64,000 nt of DNA from Sparassis latifolia (lineage: Eukaryota; Basidiomycota; Agaricomycetes; Polyporales; Sparassidaceae), in contig CM031556.1 of NCBI GenBank assembly GCA_018466975.1, positions 2,976,001 through 3,040,000 on the forward strand. Direction: 5' to 3'. Below are positions 31,847-41,591 of this stretch, in pieces. The stretch's first letter is position 1. The number at the start of each line of letters is the position of its first letter. A program made the translations under genes and the position numbers. A model generated the notes under the pieces. The model worked only from the letters and a program-made list of their open reading frames with translations. It was not told the DNA's origin and did no database searches.

Positions 31847-33502
31847 TCAAGAAGGAATCATGATAGAGGCCGGCCTCCCACTCTCCCGACCATGGACCCC
31901 GAGAATCTTGGCACCGCAATCCAGCAGTACGCCTGGTCCAGAGATAGCCCTCCTATGTTCCAGAGAAGGTCTTCCAGCGATCTGCGCTGCACCGCAGGCT
32001 TCGTTCTCTTTATCGTCCGAGGTATTCAGAGACGCGCTCGAGACCCCAAGCTTCTCTGAGGAAAGTCTCGGCCCAAGGTTCTTCTTGAAGACCTGGATCA
32101 GCTTTGTCTTCTTCCCGTGCGTTGGGTGGAGCAAGGCAGGAGAGCACCAGAAGCCCACGGGTGTGAACGACTTCTCGCCGGGAGCGAGTGTCCCATATTC
32201 GGAAATACGGTCGTCGACTCTGTACTCGAACCGCCAGCTTAGGTTGAGCGGCTCCTGACGAGACTGTGCCACGTATCCGCGGGGGTTGTGGGGTGGTGCT
32301 CGAATAGTTCCGTGCCGCGGACCAACGTACACTCCGTTCGAATCGATCCTGAGAGAGGCCTGCCGAGAGATGTAGTCCTTGGACCCGTCCCCTGCCAGAG
32401 TCAATCGGCGCAGCACGAGCGGAGTGTCGAGCGTGCCACGGCGGAGGACAAATGCCTGTCGCTTTACTGGACGGAAGTGGGCTGCACCGTAGGTGAGAGC
32501 GTTGACCAGGTCGACGTTACGATCGTCCGAGGCCTCCTCGCTCGAATAACCCACTAGCGTGAATGTCGGCCACATAGTCCGAGAGCCTTCTTGGTCAATC
32601 CAAAACTCCAGTTCGATTTCCCGCAGCCATCCAAGTATACCTGGTATGTTCGGTGACTTGGACGACGGAGAGGCCAGTGGGCTTGAGATGCGACTAGATC
32701 GCGCGCTACTAGTAGGCCTGACGCCGTTCTTCGCGAATGCAGTGCGAGGCGAAGGAGGTAGGCGGATGTCAAAAGAAGCTACAACGGGTGTCACGGGAGC
32801 AGAGCTAACTTCAGCGTTGTGAGGCATAGGGGAAGGGCTGCGCGAGCGTCCACCGGCTTCAGACAAGGGAGAAATGCTCTTCGTCTTGTGGTGGCGCCTA
32901 AAAGAGAAACCATCACGCTTGACACCAGGTACTGCATAGTTGACATCCGCGGTGACAATGGACGGTGAGGGTGATAATAACGAACCGGATCCGAAGAGAG
33001 CGGTGGAGAGAATGGTGCTAGATCCGGGACTTCTGAAAAGCCCAGAAGACGAGCCACGATATGCGACGCTTTCTGCCGAGGTATGCTGCTGATACTCGTA
33101 GAAGGAATGGGATGATAGAAATGGAGATTCCACTGCAGGCGAACTCGGGACTGAGCATACAGGTGTCATTCTACCAGAGACGACTGGAGAGCCGTGCGCC
33201 GAGCCTGTCGGAGACGAAAAGCGTAGACTATTGCCATAGTCTACATCATGAGCGGTGAAATTGACACTACTGCTGCTGCTGGGGGACTGGATCAGGAAGT
33301 GCTCCTCTTGAAATTCCTCTTCCTGCAGCAGGAAGTCCCCGCAGTCCGTTTCTGTGTGGAGAAAAATCGGAATCTCGCCAGAGCTACAGAGCGAAAACAG
33401 TGTGCTAGCTTCCAAGGAGGGTGAGGGGCTAGGATGATTCAACTCGTCGAGACCCTCGAGGACTTCCCAATTCGACGCACGCCGATGCGGGTACTGTTCC
33501 AT
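31847..33502 (-). CDS. Unrecognised Ser-rich protein with a conserved-looking C-terminal domain
   Basis: An intronless frame of about 551 residues. The first ATG is 33502 (MEQYPHRRASNWEVLEG); the frame is open further upstream but without ATG. The N-terminal half is Ser/Pro-rich, with phosphorylation-like SPSPS and SPSPMPH runs and a basic FSFRRHHKTKSISPLSE patch. The second half looks folded: LGWLREIELEFWIDQEGSRT, MWPTFTLVGYSSEE, ALTYGAAHFRPVKRQAFVLR, LNLSWRFEYRVDDRISEYG, then GEKSFTPVGFWCSPALLHP. That pattern of strands and aromatic residues suggests a beta-rich domain I cannot name. There is no signal peptide or membrane helix. It lies just inside the left U2 arm. It may be a basidiomycete-specific regulatory protein; function unknown. 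Confidence 0.65.
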   Translation of the reverse strand: MEQYPHRRASNWEVLEGLDELNHPSPSPSLEASTLFSLCSSGEIPIFLHTETDCGDFLLQEEEFQEEHFLIQSPSSSSSVNFTAHDVDYGNSLRFSSPTGSAHGSPVVSGRMTPVCSVPSSPAVESPFLSSHSFYEYQQHTSAESVAYRGSSSGLFRSPGSSTILSTALFGSGSLLSPSPSIVTADVNYAVPGVKRDGFSFRRHHKTKSISPLSEAGGRSRSPSPMPHNAEVSSAPVTPVVASFDIRLPPSPRTAFAKNGVRPTSSARSSRISSPLASPSSKSPNIPGILGWLREIELEFWIDQEGSRTMWPTFTLVGYSSEEASDDRNVDLVNALTYGAAHFRPVKRQAFVLRRGTLDTPLVLRRLTLAGDGSKDYISRQASLRIDSNGVYVGPRHGTIRAPPHNPRGYVAQSRQEPLNLSWRFEYRVDDRISEYGTLAPGEKSFTPVGFWCSPALLHPTHGKKTKLIQVFKKNLGPRLSSEKLGVSSASLNTSDDKENEACGAAQIAGRPSLEHRRAISGPGVLLDCGAKILGVHGRESGRPASIMIPS

Positions 33503-33781
33503 GGAAACAATCTCTACCCCAGTCAAATACAGTCAATCCAAGGATGGTGCAAATTCTTCCTGCAAGACCAGCTTGCCAATCTTGCCTCCAGAAAAGTTGG
33601 TAGGAGTTGTTGAGCTTGGTGAGTCGAAGTGAACCTGTCTGCCGAATATGATGCCGAGAACGCGTGCTGAGACGCGTCTTGATCACGTGCCCACTCCCGG
33701 CTAACCTCGAGCGTTCCTGTCCGAGACTGCCATCCTTGTCTCCCCCTTCTTTCAAATGCTGGCATAGGTTACCCTCCAGAG

Positions 33782-36217
33782 ATGGCTGCAAACATACAAA
33801 CCATCCGTTTCCGTCGTCCTGAACCCAAAACGACTCCTGCGCCAATTGTGAAGCCCAAGAATCGGCATGCTGGAATCCTTCAAGACCAACTGCGCAGGTG
33901 GGCAAGCAACATGTTATCGGTGTTGCATGGAACATGACCTCTGTGTAGAGCCCAGCGCGGACCGTGGTGTCCAAGCTTCTCAACCGCGCTGAAGATCTTT
34001 TTGCTCATTCGTGTCGCGGGAGCTATGTACTCGAATATACAAGATTGTGACGAAGGTACGTCACTTACCCTCGGGATTTCTGTCGTATAGTGTGAATCGA
34101 ATGTGACGTGGCAGTATATTTGACATTCAGTCTTTAATTTCTGGGAACCACTGCATTACCTTGATCGTGGGTATGGCTTCCAGTCTTGGGAGACGTCGCC
34201 TGTGTACTCCATACGCAGCTGGGCATATACCATGCTTCACCTTTTACCAACACAGATAGCGAAACTCTTGGTTGGCGGTGAGAAGGTACGCATTTATACG
34301 TCGTGTCAAAATGAAAGATGCTTAAACGACCCGGTCTTGCAGAGGCCTGCTTTCTTCGCAGTGCGATTGACCCTGGCCGCTATCTCGTCCGTGTGCGAGA
34401 CCGCATTTTACAGGGCAGTAGTGGAAAGGATCAATTATAGGGTCGGCAGATACGTGTTCTTCATGCTCTTGTTTAGCGCAGGAATGTGGACAGCTTCGAC
34501 CGGTATGTCCTCTTTGTATTCCACCTGCTGCAATTCTGAAATGAATGCGACAGCGTTCTTGCCTTCGTCCTTCGCTATGTACGCGAACACCCTCGCCTTT
34601 TCCTTCGCCTTGGAGCCGTCCGGCTCTAGCAACATGAAGCGTACTCTATTTGCGACGCTGTCTTTCGCAGCTGGGGCAATCATTGGTTGGCCTTTCGCGT
34701 TGGCAGTTGCTATCCCATTTGTGTTTGAAGAGTTGTTCATGTTTGGTGCTGACCGCGTTCCTCCGGAGCTCAAATTGTCCTGGATGCTGAAAAGGTGGAA
34801 AAGAATGCTTGTTTGCGGAGCTGTTGCTTCCTTACTTTTCGTACGTGATACTAAATGTCTGAAGCCAAACGATGCTCATGCTCAAGTGCGTCATCATAGA
34901 TCCCCGTTGTTGCTCTTGACACACTATTCTACGGCAAGCTTACGTTGGTCCCGTGGAATATCGTCAAGTACAACGTTTTCCCGGATTCCCAGAGTGGCCC
35001 GGATCTCTATGGCACTGAACCCGCGTCTTATTATCTCTCGAATCTTCTGCTGAACTTCAACGTCCTGGTCCCTCTTGCGATTGCCGCGCTTCCCGCGCTG
35101 GCAATCACGTACCGCTTCGACCGTAGGCGTCTCGGAGAGCGTACTCCTACTGCCGATCAGAGTTCACCATTTATACTGTTGGCGGTTCGGCTTGCACCGA
35201 TGTATATATGGATGCAAGTCATGACCGCGCAGAGTCATAAAGAAGAGCGTTTCATGTTCCCTATCTACCCGCTAATTTGTTTCAATGCGGCGGTGACCTT
35301 GTATCTCATGCGAGGCTGGCTAGAGACTGCGTTCGTGAAAGTCACCAAATCGCCGTACAGGGTGAGTCTCCTTATGTGAGCAGTGACATTAAGAAGTCAC
35401 CATTCTCCATAGGCATCAATCTCCCCGCTGTTCCGTCGCTTCACCCTCTCCGTTATCACCGCCTTCTGCGTGCTGTCCGTTTCTCACATTCTCACACAAT
35501 GGGAGTATTACCATGCACCGCTCACGGTCATTTATTCATTGGAAGGGCAGGAGATCCCTCGCATCCTGAATGCGACTGGCCACATTCATCTGGCCTCTCC
35601 AACGGACAAAGTGGGTCAAGATCAACTGGAGATGGAGCCGCGGATTGACCTAAACTTGATCCGGCCTTTCAACCTCCGGCTGTGCATAGGGAAAGAGTGG
35701 CATCGGTTCCCTGGACACTACCTTGTGCCCGATGGCGTGCGCGTTGATTGGGTGAAGAGCGAGTTTGACGGGATGCTGCCTGGACACTTCTTGGAGACAT
35801 ACATCGATGGTGGTCTGATTGAGCGGGTGCAAGGCACGAGGGCGATTCCCACCGGACTTAACGACCTGAACAAAGAGGCACCCGAGTTCTACGTGCGTAT
35901 TGTATTTTGTTGAATCCGAGTGTCGCATCCTCACGATTGACCAGGTGGACATCTCTGAATGCGACTACCTCATGGACCTCGACTTCCCCTTGCATCCTGT
36001 GTCGTCGTTGCACGAGCCGAGATACGCTGCGGACAACGCCACGTGGGAGCGAGTGAAGTGCAAGCCGTTCCTGGATGCACGGAATTCGTGGATCCTGAGC
36101 AGAACGTTGTGGATGCCAGGCAGCAGGTGGCAGGAGGGGAACGAGTTCGGTGACTTCTGTCTGCTGAAACACAAGAAGAATGTGGAGAAGAAAGAAAAGG
36201 CGATGATGGTCCACTGA
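33782..36217 (+). CDS. alg9: ALG9 dolichyl-P-Man alpha-1,2-mannosyltransferase
   Basis: ER-lumenal N-glycan assembly enzyme (GT22) that adds the seventh and ninth mannoses to the dolichol-linked oligosaccharide from dolichyl-phosphate-mannose. Start ATG 33782 (MAANIQTIRFRRPEPKTTP). Two short introns lead into AMYSNIQDCDEV and FNFWEPLHYLDRGYGFQSWE, the acidic first-loop motif and the family's FN(F/Y)WEPLHY signature. Multiple transmembrane helices follow, with SHKEERFMFPIYPLICFNAA (the GT22 HKEERF motif) and the ALG9-type C-terminus LVPDGVRVDWVKSEFDG, VDISECDYLMDLD and FLDARNSWILSRTLWMP. It is complete, ending EKAMMVH. It lies between an unrecognised gene and a DUF6533-type gene inside the U2-bounded interval. 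Confidence 0.93.
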
Positions 36218-36877
36218 CCGGTGTACGAGCCAATAATCTATGTTGTGGACACTAATGCGACATTAAACCGAACTTTAATCCTCAGAGTTCGTGTTTGCGT
36301 GCCGGAGTAAGTGGCACGACGCCGGGCGTTTAAACGCTCACAACGTCGGGAGCGACGACTTCCATTCTTGCACCTGCATCCTGATATGGCAGGTCGATTC
36401 ACTGACTGCTTCGCGGGACCTCTCACCAGCTGCAGGTTTATTTGGGAGTAGACTGGCGCATGATATGTATACTGGGTGTGTATACTGATATTCTGCGGTT
36501 GCAGTGCACAGAAAGCGGACCGAAGGAGGTGTCGGCGAGCGAATGCCTGTATGACGGAGAAGACAGATGGCGTCCGGACTGACATGGCGAATCTGTCGAG
36601 TGCATGTCCCAAAACGGAATGTGATGTGAATCTCGAGAGTTTTTTATTTAGACTCTCTGCCAATTCACGGCTTCTGCCCACCTCAAAGTGACCCTCTTTC
36701 CCGGCATCCCCCCGGTTCATAATCCCTCCCAGTTGGTCACCGTCGCCCGCGGTCCTCTTCCGTCTACCACCACCGTCGTCGCCATTCTCTTCACCACCCT
36801 TCTCCTCAGGTTGTCTTGGTACCTGTTGCATACATCTTGGTGGTTATAAGCAGCTATCCCCCGGAAGACCTCGCAAT
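36218..36877. other. Intergenic, no gene seen
   Basis: Contains the alg9 3' end and the promoter of the next gene. A minus-strand frame at 36238-36831 is acidic low-complexity and antisense to the promoter; it is not convincing. Confidence 0.5.
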
Positions 36878-38758
36878 ATGGACGCCGACGCCAACGCCAT
36901 TGCAACAGCTCAACACTTCATTTTTATGTGGGTATCGACAAGGGTTGCCACTGATATAACTCCCGTGAACTAACACGTCATACCCGTGCTATCAGAACGC
37001 AGGTCCACTTCTGTGGTATGTATTTCTCTTGTATGCTTTCTGACCAAGGCTGACGAAGCTTTGACACTAGCCATGTGTATGCGTTGCAAACTGCTTAATT
37101 TCAAAGCTTCTCGCTAACTACCTACAGACGCGATTGTGGTCTGGGACTGGGCATTCGCTTTACCTAGAGAGTGGCGCTTCGTAAGTGTTCGTCCCCATCT
37201 CGTCTGACGGACATCTCACCCATATGGTCCTAGATATGGAAGACGAACTGGTCCCCAGTCAAGATAGCCTACCTATTCTGCCGGTGAGATGTTTAGCTGC
37301 TGAGCGCTTGGCAACCACTCATACGCGAATGCGCCAATAGCTATTGGGTCTTAACCATGGTTCCATACCTACTTTTTTGTTTCTGTGTCGACCATCCGTG
37401 GGAAACTTGTCAGAAGATCTATCGAGTAAGTCCTCAAGTACCTGGTTTTTGTACCAAGATTCGGATTTCACGGCGACGTCATAGATTCCGGTCTCTCTCG
37501 CCATGTGGAACCAGGTTGCAGCTGAAAGCATCCTTCTCATACGTACCTATGCCTTCTTTAATCGTAGTCGCTACATCCTTGCTCTCCTCGTTTCGGCGCT
37601 GTGTGGGGTTGTCGCATATCAGCTCTATGTCGCGACCTCTCAGATGCTTCGTAAGTCTTCGACTTAAATGTGATCGGAAAGACTTTCTGACATCCTGTGG
37701 TATCGTCGAATGCTATGCTATGCTCATCGCAGTGTTGCCCTTCGAGCCGGTGACTGTATGTGATAATTATTTAATGGATAGGTGACAGGCTTAAATTCTA
37801 GTTTCAATTTCAGGACACTGCGGGCCCTTGTTTTCCTATGTCCAGACCTGGTTCGGCGGATCTCTTAGGTAAGTCTACTCTATTCGTTGAGTGCTGTGGG
37901 TGACGCGAAGTATCCCCACACAGGATTCTTTGTAAGTTGCTAGTCACCGAGTACTATCTTCGCTGTCCTCATGCGGTCCCGTAGATTGCACCCCTTCTCT
38001 ATGATACGATGGTCACGATTATGACTGTTGCCAAGGCCATACTGATACGTCGGCATGGAGGTGGTACTAGCAGCAGACTCATTCAGACGTTCCTCCGTGA
38101 AGGTACGTGCTTGATTGTACGTAGGTTTTTCGTGCGACACATTCAAACTGCGACGCATTCGTAGGTGTTTTCTACTATCTTCTGATCTCCATCGCGAACT
38201 TGGTTAGTCCACGCAACGTTCTGCATGATGCTTTGATATCTGACATTGATTCCTGGTGCACAGGTCAACGGCATCTTCTATCTTCAGTAAGCATCTCATA
38301 CGTCCGTGCGTGATTGGTGGTCTCACAGCACTTCTTGAAGGCCTCGTCCAGTCATGTCGGCTATATGTATTCCCCTCAGTGTCATGCTCTCCCCTGTCCT
38401 AGCCTGCCGGCTCATCCTCGATCTGCGCGAGCGCGGTTCAGAGACGGTTGCCCCATCTGCAGGCACCATCGCCTTCACCGCTGGTATGACCTCCACAAAG
38501 TCGAGCCACAATTCGCCTTTCGGTGCGTTTGGTTTCGGACGCTCAAGCTCCAAGGGTCTTGTTCGGCCGTCGGGTGTCGTTCTGAGCACCATGGGTGGTC
38601 TCCCATTGGAAGGGATGAATTTTGCGATGGCGAGCGGGCTAGAATTGGACGATTTGCAGGCGTATGGATCTGATCTTGACATCGAGAGCGGTACGTATCC
38701 AGAGGCAGGCAGCGTGGTTAGTGGTATCAAGGTCGACGTGGAGAAAACGACTATGTAA
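36878..38758 (+). CDS. DUF6533-type seven-helix-like membrane protein, copy C
   Basis: ATG 36878 gives MDADANAIATAQHFIF. Small exons read DAIVVWDWAFALPREWRFIW (the DUF6533 signature, here VWDWxFxLxxEWxxxW), KTNWSPVKIAYLFCR and YWVLTMVPYLLFCF. IPVSLAMWNQVAAESILLIR, TYAFFNRSRYILALLVSALC and GVVAYQLYV come next, then PLLYDTMVTIMTVAKAILIR and TFLREGVFYYLLISIANLVN. The soluble C-terminal tail of about 110 residues is Ser/Gly-rich, with DLDIESGTYPEAGSVVSG and ending VDVEKTTM. This is the usual architecture of the Agaricomycete family, probably in the plasma or an internal membrane, with unknown ligand. It is not a close copy of the pair at 6.6-11.6 kb, so it is an independent family member. About ten introns. 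Confidence 0.85.
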
Positions 38759-39115
38759 AGCAGGACTTGCGGGCATTCATGCATCATGTTCTGTGGTCAC
38801 TACATTCGTGGATTTTCTTTTTTTCTTTCCTCTCGGACAGTGGGTTTTTCTTGCAGGTTTTCCCTCGTAGTCTCATCGCGTTGGGTCGCATGTTCTCATC
38901 GTTTCGTATCGCTCTCGATTGCAAGTTTGTATACCTAGTAATTTTTTGTAATAGTCAAGAAGTCCTCCCGTATTGCAGATATCATTACGCCTGGAACAGA
39001 GAACCCTTCGGTGTCCTGTAGTTTGCTGAACGTTGAACGTTGAACGTTTGAACATCGAGCGCTGACTTGAGCACCAGAACCACGATACCTGCCTATTTTG
39101 AAACCACATGCTGGT
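38759..39115. other. Intergenic
   Basis: Contains a short direct repeat of GTTGAAC/GAACGTT units around 39030-39050. No gene seen. Confidence 0.5.
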
Positions 39116-39139
39116 GGTCCGTGCGCAGATGAGTGTCGG

Positions 39140-39146
39140 TATATAA
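39140..39146 (+). promoter_or_regulatory. TATA element of U2 copy 2
   Basis: TATATAA within GGTATATAATCC, about 27 nt before the predicted U2 5' end, as in copy 1. Confidence 0.6.
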
Positions 39147-39166
39147 TCCGAGTTGGAGCACTCAAA

Positions 39167-39355
39167 ATCTTCACCACTCTGGCCTTTTGGCTTAGATCAA
39201 GTGTAGTATCTGTTCTTAATAGTTTAACCACTATTATGGAGGCACCGCCTCCATTATTGGTTATCTAATTTTTGCCGCCCTTGTTTCCTATGCTCTGCTT
39301 GCAACATGGGAACGCGATGACCTTGCTACTGCAGTACTGGCTTGTGTCGTCGGGG
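39167..39355 (+). ncRNA. U2: U2 spliceosomal RNA, copy 2
   Basis: Same sequence as copy 1 over the RNA: ATCTTCACCACTCTGGCC, CTTTTGGCTTAGATC, the GTGTAGTATCTGTTC branch-pairing region, a GGAGGC-ACC-GCCTCC hairpin, an AATTTTTG Sm site and a 3' CTACTGCAGTAC stem-loop. Both copies keep promoter and structure, so both are likely expressed. The 3' end is approximate. Confidence 0.93.
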
Positions 39356-39443
39356 GAACTTTCTTTGGCATTTTCTGCTGCTCCTTCTCTTTGGTGTACT
39401 TTGTCACAAGTCTGTTGGCTTGCAGCTCGGTGCATCAAATGGA

Positions 39444-39759
39444 AAAAGCTTCCAGAATTGCTTAGCATGAATATTGTGGGGTTAAGATGGTAGTAGTGTA
39501 CCATGCATACGTAGTGGAGGATATGAGTCGTTTCGGATGTTGCACGTCGAACATTGACGGTTTCTGGGTATAATATAGATACTCAACTTCAGATGGCACT
39601 TGAGAACGGTCGAGGTGTTGTAGCACAACTTCGGTGTGAAAGTGGAAACATTCCAAGTTCTCTTGCCACTACACTCGATGTATAGGTGCAGGAGTAGGCT
39701 GGAGCTAGTACAGTATTACAAAGGTAAATGATACAAGTATAAAACAGAGTGCAAAAAGT
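39444..39759. other. Intergenic, no gene seen
   Basis: Sequence between the right U2 arm and the 3' end of histone H4. Nothing recognisable. Confidence 0.5.
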
Positions 39760-40245
39760 TCACGCCCCAAAACCGTACAGGGTGCGGCCAGATCGCTTCA
39801 GAGCATAGACGACATCGAGGGCAGTGACGGTCTTGCTGTTTACAGATGATGGAACGTCAGACTCACCGCAACAAGAGAAGATAAACACGAACCGCTTGGC
39901 ATGCTCAGTGTAGGTGACAGAGTCGCGGATGACGTTCTCCAGGAAAATCTTGAGAACGCCACGGGTCTCCTCATAAATGAGGCCAGAGATACGCTTCACA
40001 CCGCCGCGACGGGCAAGACGGCGAATGGCCTACCGGAGCGGTCAAGAAGATGCCTGACTAGACGTTGACCAGAACTTACGGGTTTGGTGATACCCTGAAT
40101 GTTATCGCGAAGAATTTTGCGGTGGCGCTTTGCACCACCCTTTCCAAGGCCCTAGCAAATGTAGTCCGAGTCAGTACGACGCATACCACATAGAAGCGCA
40201 ACAGCAGTTGACACTTACCTTTCCACCCTTGCCGCGTCCAGACAT
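39760..40245 (-). CDS. Histone H4
   Basis: Core nucleosome histone. ATG 40245 starts [15 protein letters not shown]; exons continue [38 protein letters not shown] and [14 protein letters not shown], then after an intron starting [26 protein letters not shown] and GFGA. Three introns are present, as is common for basidiomycete histone genes, which are often polyadenylated. The end [12 protein letters not shown] differs from the animal and yeast [12 protein letters not shown]; the substitution is visible here and may be a lineage or variant feature. No H3 gene is adjacent. The gene is divergent from a thioredoxin gene, with about 240 bp between start codons. Confidence 0.97.
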
Positions 40246-40482
40246 ACTGCGCTAAGATAATGTAAGAGGGGAGAGTTGAGGTTAATGTGGACTTCGGACT
40301 GCCTCTGTGGGTGGATGTGATGGTGTTGGTTGTAAACCAAGTCGCGCCGGACGCGGTTAAGGCTTGTTGTACGCCGCATTTGGTTGTATTTGGCTCTATC
40401 ACGTGATCTAATCAAGCTGTCACGGTCGCGAAGACTCGCGGAAGAGACGCGCAAAGCAGGCCACGACGAAGCTCTTTCGACG

Positions 40483-41200
40483 ATGTCTATTACACATATC
40501 ACCTCAACCTCTCAGCTAAACACTATCTTGTCGAAGTCGAAGGACAAGCTATCTGTGAGCTTTTAGGCGTGCTTGATAACACGCCGAGACCTATTGAACT
40601 TGCTCGCGAGGCAGGTTATCGACTTTCATGCAACGTGGTCCGTTAGTCCCCGCCCTCGGCGCTGACTTCTACTGACCTAGCTCGCAGGTGTGGGCCATGC
40701 CATGTGATTGCTCCCGTATTTGAAGCGCTCTCGAAACAGTTTACCAATGTGAACTTCCTCAAATGTGATGTTGATGCTGCGAGGGATGTTGCGAGCATGT
40801 ACAGCATCAGAGCAATGTACGTCTCTCGTCTATCCCTGACTTTCATCGTGACAATTGCGTTCATGTACAGGCCAACCTTCATATTCTTGAAAGGAAGTAC
40901 GAAGGTCGATCAAGTGCAAGGCGCGAATAAGTCGTGAGTCAAATTTTCCTGCCTGCCTGTGAGTTAAATTACCCATATTCGTCCCTTATTAGTGGTCTTG
41001 AAGGTGCTCTGCGCCGCCATTCTTCGGGATCTCCCACTGGGACATTCACCGGCAAAGGACAGACACTCGGCGGAGCGTCCCCGCCAGCGCCGGAAAGCGG
41101 GGATGGTGGCATGTTTGCGCAGTTCAATAAATTGGACCCCCAAGTGAAGGTTCTGGTCTATCTACTTATCGGGTATATCGTCTTCTGGTATCTAAGCTGA
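40483..41200 (+). CDS. Thioredoxin with C-terminal membrane anchor
   Basis: ATG 40483 gives MSITHITSTSQLNTILSKSK. After introns the sequence reads VIDFHATWCGPCHVIAP, with the WCGPC redox site split by an intron after the W codon's first two bases. Then come NVNFLKCDVDAARDVASMYS and the cis-proline stretch MPTFIFLKG. The thioredoxin fold of about 105 residues is followed by a Gly/Ser/Pro linker (HSSGSPTGTFTGKGQ) and a hydrophobic last segment, VKVLVYLLIGYIVFWYLS, at the very C-terminus. There is no signal peptide, so it is predicted to be a tail-anchored protein with its redox domain in the cytosol. Likely a disulfide reductase acting at an organelle surface. Typical fungal thioredoxins are about 105 residues and soluble. 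Confidence 0.88.
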
Positions 41201-41591
41201 ACAAGCTCTTACGCACCGTGACACTTCTGGAGGTGGTCAGTTTGGACTGCGACATTCTCTGTACGGAGCATTAGCTATACTCCGCGTGATATGTATTACA
41301 TTGAATTGATTTATCTGCTTCTCTTTGCGAGTGTGGTGGATGTGTTACTGACTCGAGCCTCTCTTGAGTGAATTGTTATAACGTTGAGATCCTGGCCGAA
41401 GACTTACGGTCACGTGCCTGTGCGCGTTCGCCACAATGAGATCTTGCCTGCCTTGCCTCTTCCTTCCCTCGGATTCTGTTCAAGCACGCTCCAGTCATCT
41501 CGAATCTAACTTCTGACGACTTGTGCCATAACTGCGCCGGACGCTACTTTGGCAAGCACTTCGCCACCTGCTATTGTTACGCCTCAGGGTG
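41201..41591. other. Intergenic / 5' region of the Pom152 gene
   Basis: Presumed promoter. A short open stretch reading TAPDATLASTSPPAIVTPQG just before 41592 could be 5' coding if a different start is used, but no ATG is visible in that frame. Confidence 0.45.

Larger units (their letters stand above)
39116..39443. repeat. Right arm of inverted repeat carrying U2
   Basis: 328 nt, reverse complement of 31239-31566 with very few differences (for example ATCCGAG here versus ATCCGGG in the left arm, and GAGTGTCGG versus GAGCGTCGG). Confidence 0.9.

Noticed and set aside
33503..33526. Extension of the unknown protein to 33526
   Set aside because: The apparent first codon is TTG; ATG 33502 is used.
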